DNA from: Bacillota bacterium
Lineage (GTDB): Bacteria; Bacillota; Clostridia; Lachnospirales; Lachnospiraceae
DNA length: 8,141 bases
Direction: 5' to 3'
Assembly: GCA_022717655.1 (NCBI GenBank)
Contig: JAIIAN010000138.1
Location: forward strand, 1-8,141
Shown here: piece by piece, positions 6,921 to 8,141 of the stretch
How the letters are laid out: every line of letters begins with the position of its first letter
Numbering within the stretch: position 1 is the first letter of the stretch
The notes under the pieces: generated by a model
Databases searched by the model: none
Told to the model about the DNA's origin: nothing
The model's input: only the letters and a program-made list of their open reading frames with translations
Position numbers and translations under genes: made by a program

Positions 6921-6950
6921 GGACTTTAAGAAAAATAGGCAGGAAAAAAT

Positions 6951-8009
6951 ATGAGCAAACCATTGAAAATAGGGGACTTAGAATTAAAAGTTCCAGTTGT
7001 GCAGGGTGGAATGGGCGTTGGAATCAGCCTTTCAAGACTTGCAGGAAGTGTGTCTGCCTGTGGAGGGCTTGGTGTGATTTCAACTGCCCAGATAGGCTGG
7101 AGAGAACCGGATTTTTATGAAAATCCATTTGAGGCAAATTTCCGTGCAATAGAAAAAGAAATTAAAAAGGCAAGAAAACTGGCAAAAGGCGGAGTGCTTG
7201 GAGTAAACATCATGGTTGCTACACAGCGTTATGAGGAGTATGTAAAATCAGCCGTAAAAGGCGGAATTGATATTATTATTTCCGGAGCCGGACTGCCGAT
7301 TGACCTCCCAAAATATGTAGAGGGAAGTAAGACAAAGATTGCGCCGATTGTCTCTTCTTTAAAAGCATTGACGGTTATCTGCAGAATGTGGGAGCGAAAA
7401 TATCAGACCGCACCGGATTTGGTTGTGATTGAAGGACCAAAAGCAGGCGGGCATCTGGGATTTTCAAGAGAAGAATTAGAAACTCTGACAGATGAGGCTT
7501 ACGATAAGGTGATTGTCTCGATTATTGAAAAAGTCAAAGAGTATAGTGAGAAATTTTCAAAGAAGATTCCCGTGGTAGTTGCCGGGGGAATCTATGAGAG
7601 AAAAGACATGGAACACGTTATGGAACTTGGTGCAGACGGTGTCCAGATGGGCACGAGATTTGTGACAACGAAAGAATGTGATGCCGATGAAGCGTACAAA
7701 CAAAGCTATATCAAAGCCAAAAAAGAAGAGATTAAAATTGTACAAAGTCCGGTTGGGATGCCAGGGCGTGCGATTTTAAATCCATTTCTTGAAAAAGTAA
7801 AAACAGAGAAATGCAAAATCAAACATTGCTATCAGTGTATTGTAACCTGTGACAAAAAGACAATTCCGTACTGCATTACAGATGCTTTAGTTCAGGCCGC
7901 TGAGGGCCATTTAGACCAGGCGTTGTTATTCTGCGGAAGCAATGCGTATCGGGCAGAACGGATCGAGACCGTCCAGGAAGTGATGGATGATCTGGTTTTT
8001 GGGGTATAA
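6951..8009 (+). CDS. FMN-dependent oxidoreductase of the nitronate monooxygenase / FabK superfamily with C-terminal Cys cluster
   Basis: A 352-residue TIM-barrel flavoprotein of the nitronate monooxygenase (2-nitropropane dioxygenase)/FabK superfamily. Visible motifs: VVQGGMGVGIS (16-26), GGLGVIST (38-45), GVNIMVA (84-90), SGAGLPIDLP (111-120), EGPKAGGHLG (161-170) with His168 at the position of the superfamily's active-site His, VVVAGGI (208-214) and GADGVQMGTRF (227-237), the last two forming the FMN phosphate site. Unlike the FabK I recall, the tail carries a cysteine cluster, Cys288, 293, 296, 300 and 308 (CxxCxxxC core), followed by YCITDAL. The ribosome site AGGAAAA (6941-6947) supports the start. 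It lies 30 bp after accDA on the same strand and is probably co-transcribed. Its substrate is unknown: it may be an accessory enoyl-ACP reductase, a nitronate monooxygenase or another flavin reductase. SGAGLP and the Cys tail favour the NMO side over true FabK. Confidence 0.85.
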   Translation: MSKPLKIGDLELKVPVVQGGMGVGISLSRLAGSVSACGGLGVISTAQIGWREPDFYENPFEANFRAIEKEIKKARKLAKGGVLGVNIMVATQRYEEYVKSAVKGGIDIIISGAGLPIDLPKYVEGSKTKIAPIVSSLKALTVICRMWERKYQTAPDLVVIEGPKAGGHLGFSREELETLTDEAYDKVIVSIIEKVKEYSEKFSKKIPVVVAGGIYERKDMEHVMELGADGVQMGTRFVTTKECDADEAYKQSYIKAKKEEIKIVQSPVGMPGRAILNPFLEKVKTEKCKIKHCYQCIVTCDKKTIPYCITDALVQAAEGHLDQALLFCGSNAYRAERIETVQEVMDDLVFGV

Positions 8010-8052
8010 TATAAGGATTTTGTGATTTAGGATTGATAAAGGAAAATATAGA

Positions 8053-8141
8053 ATGAAAGAAGGGGGATTTCGCAGGAAGAGACGCGGGATTCCTCTTCTT
8101 TTAATAGCAAGAGTGCCAAAGTGTGTGGGGATGTTGTTAGG
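8053..8141 (+). CDS. Possible start of an unidentified gene, cut by window end
   Basis: An ATG at 8053 opens a frame that stays open to the window end (29 codons). It begins MKEGGFRRKRRGIPLLLIAR, a basic stretch followed by a short hydrophobic run, as at the N-terminus of a membrane or exported protein. A plausible ribosome site, AAAGGAAA (8038-8045), lies seven bases upstream. The length is far too short to identify a family, and frames on the other strand are also open here. Its composition looks more G-rich than the operon. It could be a new gene downstream of the FAS operon or no gene at all. Confidence 0.3.
   Translation, partial: MKEGGFRRKRRGIPLLLIARVPKCVGMLL
8074..8100 (+). terminator. 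Weak candidate hairpin with short T-run
   Basis: AGGAAGAG (8074-8081) can pair with CTCTTCTT (8093-8100), giving eight pairs with one G-U, an 11-base loop and T residues to 8102. This could end the operon transcript. The stem is not GC-rich, the loop is large, the T-run is short and part of it is in the stem, and the site falls inside the possible downstream reading frame. Both cannot easily be right. Confidence 0.2.

Noticed and set aside
6951..8009. Naming the last gene fabK outright
   Set aside because: The SGAGLP motif, 352-residue length and C-terminal cysteine cluster fit the nitronate-monooxygenase-like branch better; position in the operon alone is not enough.
8005..8010. Perfect TATAAT overlapping the flavoenzyme stop codon as a -10 promoter element
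   Set aside because: No acceptable -35 hexamer at 15-18 bases upstream and no extended -10 TG; a TATAAT at a TAA stop in AT-rich DNA is expected by chance.
1..8141. CRISPR array, tRNA/rRNA, insertion sequence, phage or defence genes, riboswitch
   Set aside because: No regularly spaced repeats, transposase motifs, tRNA-like cloverleaf or conserved leader were seen; almost the whole window is coding for fatty-acid synthesis enzymes.

Overview
The window is a single-strand (+) stretch of a bacterial type II fatty-acid synthesis (FAS II) operon. Order: 'fabD (5' end cut by the window edge) - fabG - fabF - accB - fabZ - accC - accD::accA (fused) - a FabK/nitronate-monooxygenase-type flavoenzyme - start of an unidentified reading frame cut by the window end. 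The sequence is AT-rich by eye, uses AGA for many Arg codons, has strong AGGAG-type ribosome binding sites and ATG starts, and has the fabF-accB-fabZ-accC-accD-accA order typical of Firmicutes. The fused carboxyltransferase gene and the FMN-oxidoreductase at the 3' end point to Clostridia, most likely Lachnospiraceae (Roseburia/Agathobacter-like). That placement is inference from recalled families, not from a search.

Layout. 2-847: FabD lacking about 33 N-terminal residues. 848-926: a 79-bp gap with an imperfect 18-bp repeat that begins inside the end of fabD. 927-6920: a tightly packed block of six genes (fabG, fabF, accB, fabZ, accC, accDA) with gaps of only 9-15 bp; at four consecutive junctions the TAG stop codon is part of the next gene's Shine-Dalgarno sequence. 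6921-6950: a 30-bp gap. 6951-8009: flavoenzyme of the NMO/FabK superfamily with a C-terminal cysteine cluster. 8010-8141: non-coding tail, then a possible gene start and a weak hairpin. No gene-free stretch exceeds 300 bases.

How the genes work together. AccB (biotin carrier), AccC (biotin carboxylase) and the AccD-AccA fusion (carboxyltransferase) make malonyl-CoA. FabD moves malonyl to ACP. FabF condenses it with acyl-ACP, FabG reduces the 3-keto group and FabZ dehydrates the 3-hydroxyacyl-ACP. The final enoyl-ACP reduction, the initiating condensation (FabH), ACP and a regulator are not identifiable here; in related clostridial operons they lie just upstream of fabD. The terminal flavoenzyme could be an accessory reductase or a nitronate monooxygenase-like protein.

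This is essentially a conserved housekeeping operon. I found no evidence of a novel defence, mobile or RNA system. The items most worth a second look are the accD-accA fusion, the cysteine-bearing flavoenzyme at the operon end, and the repeated mini-ORFs after fabD.
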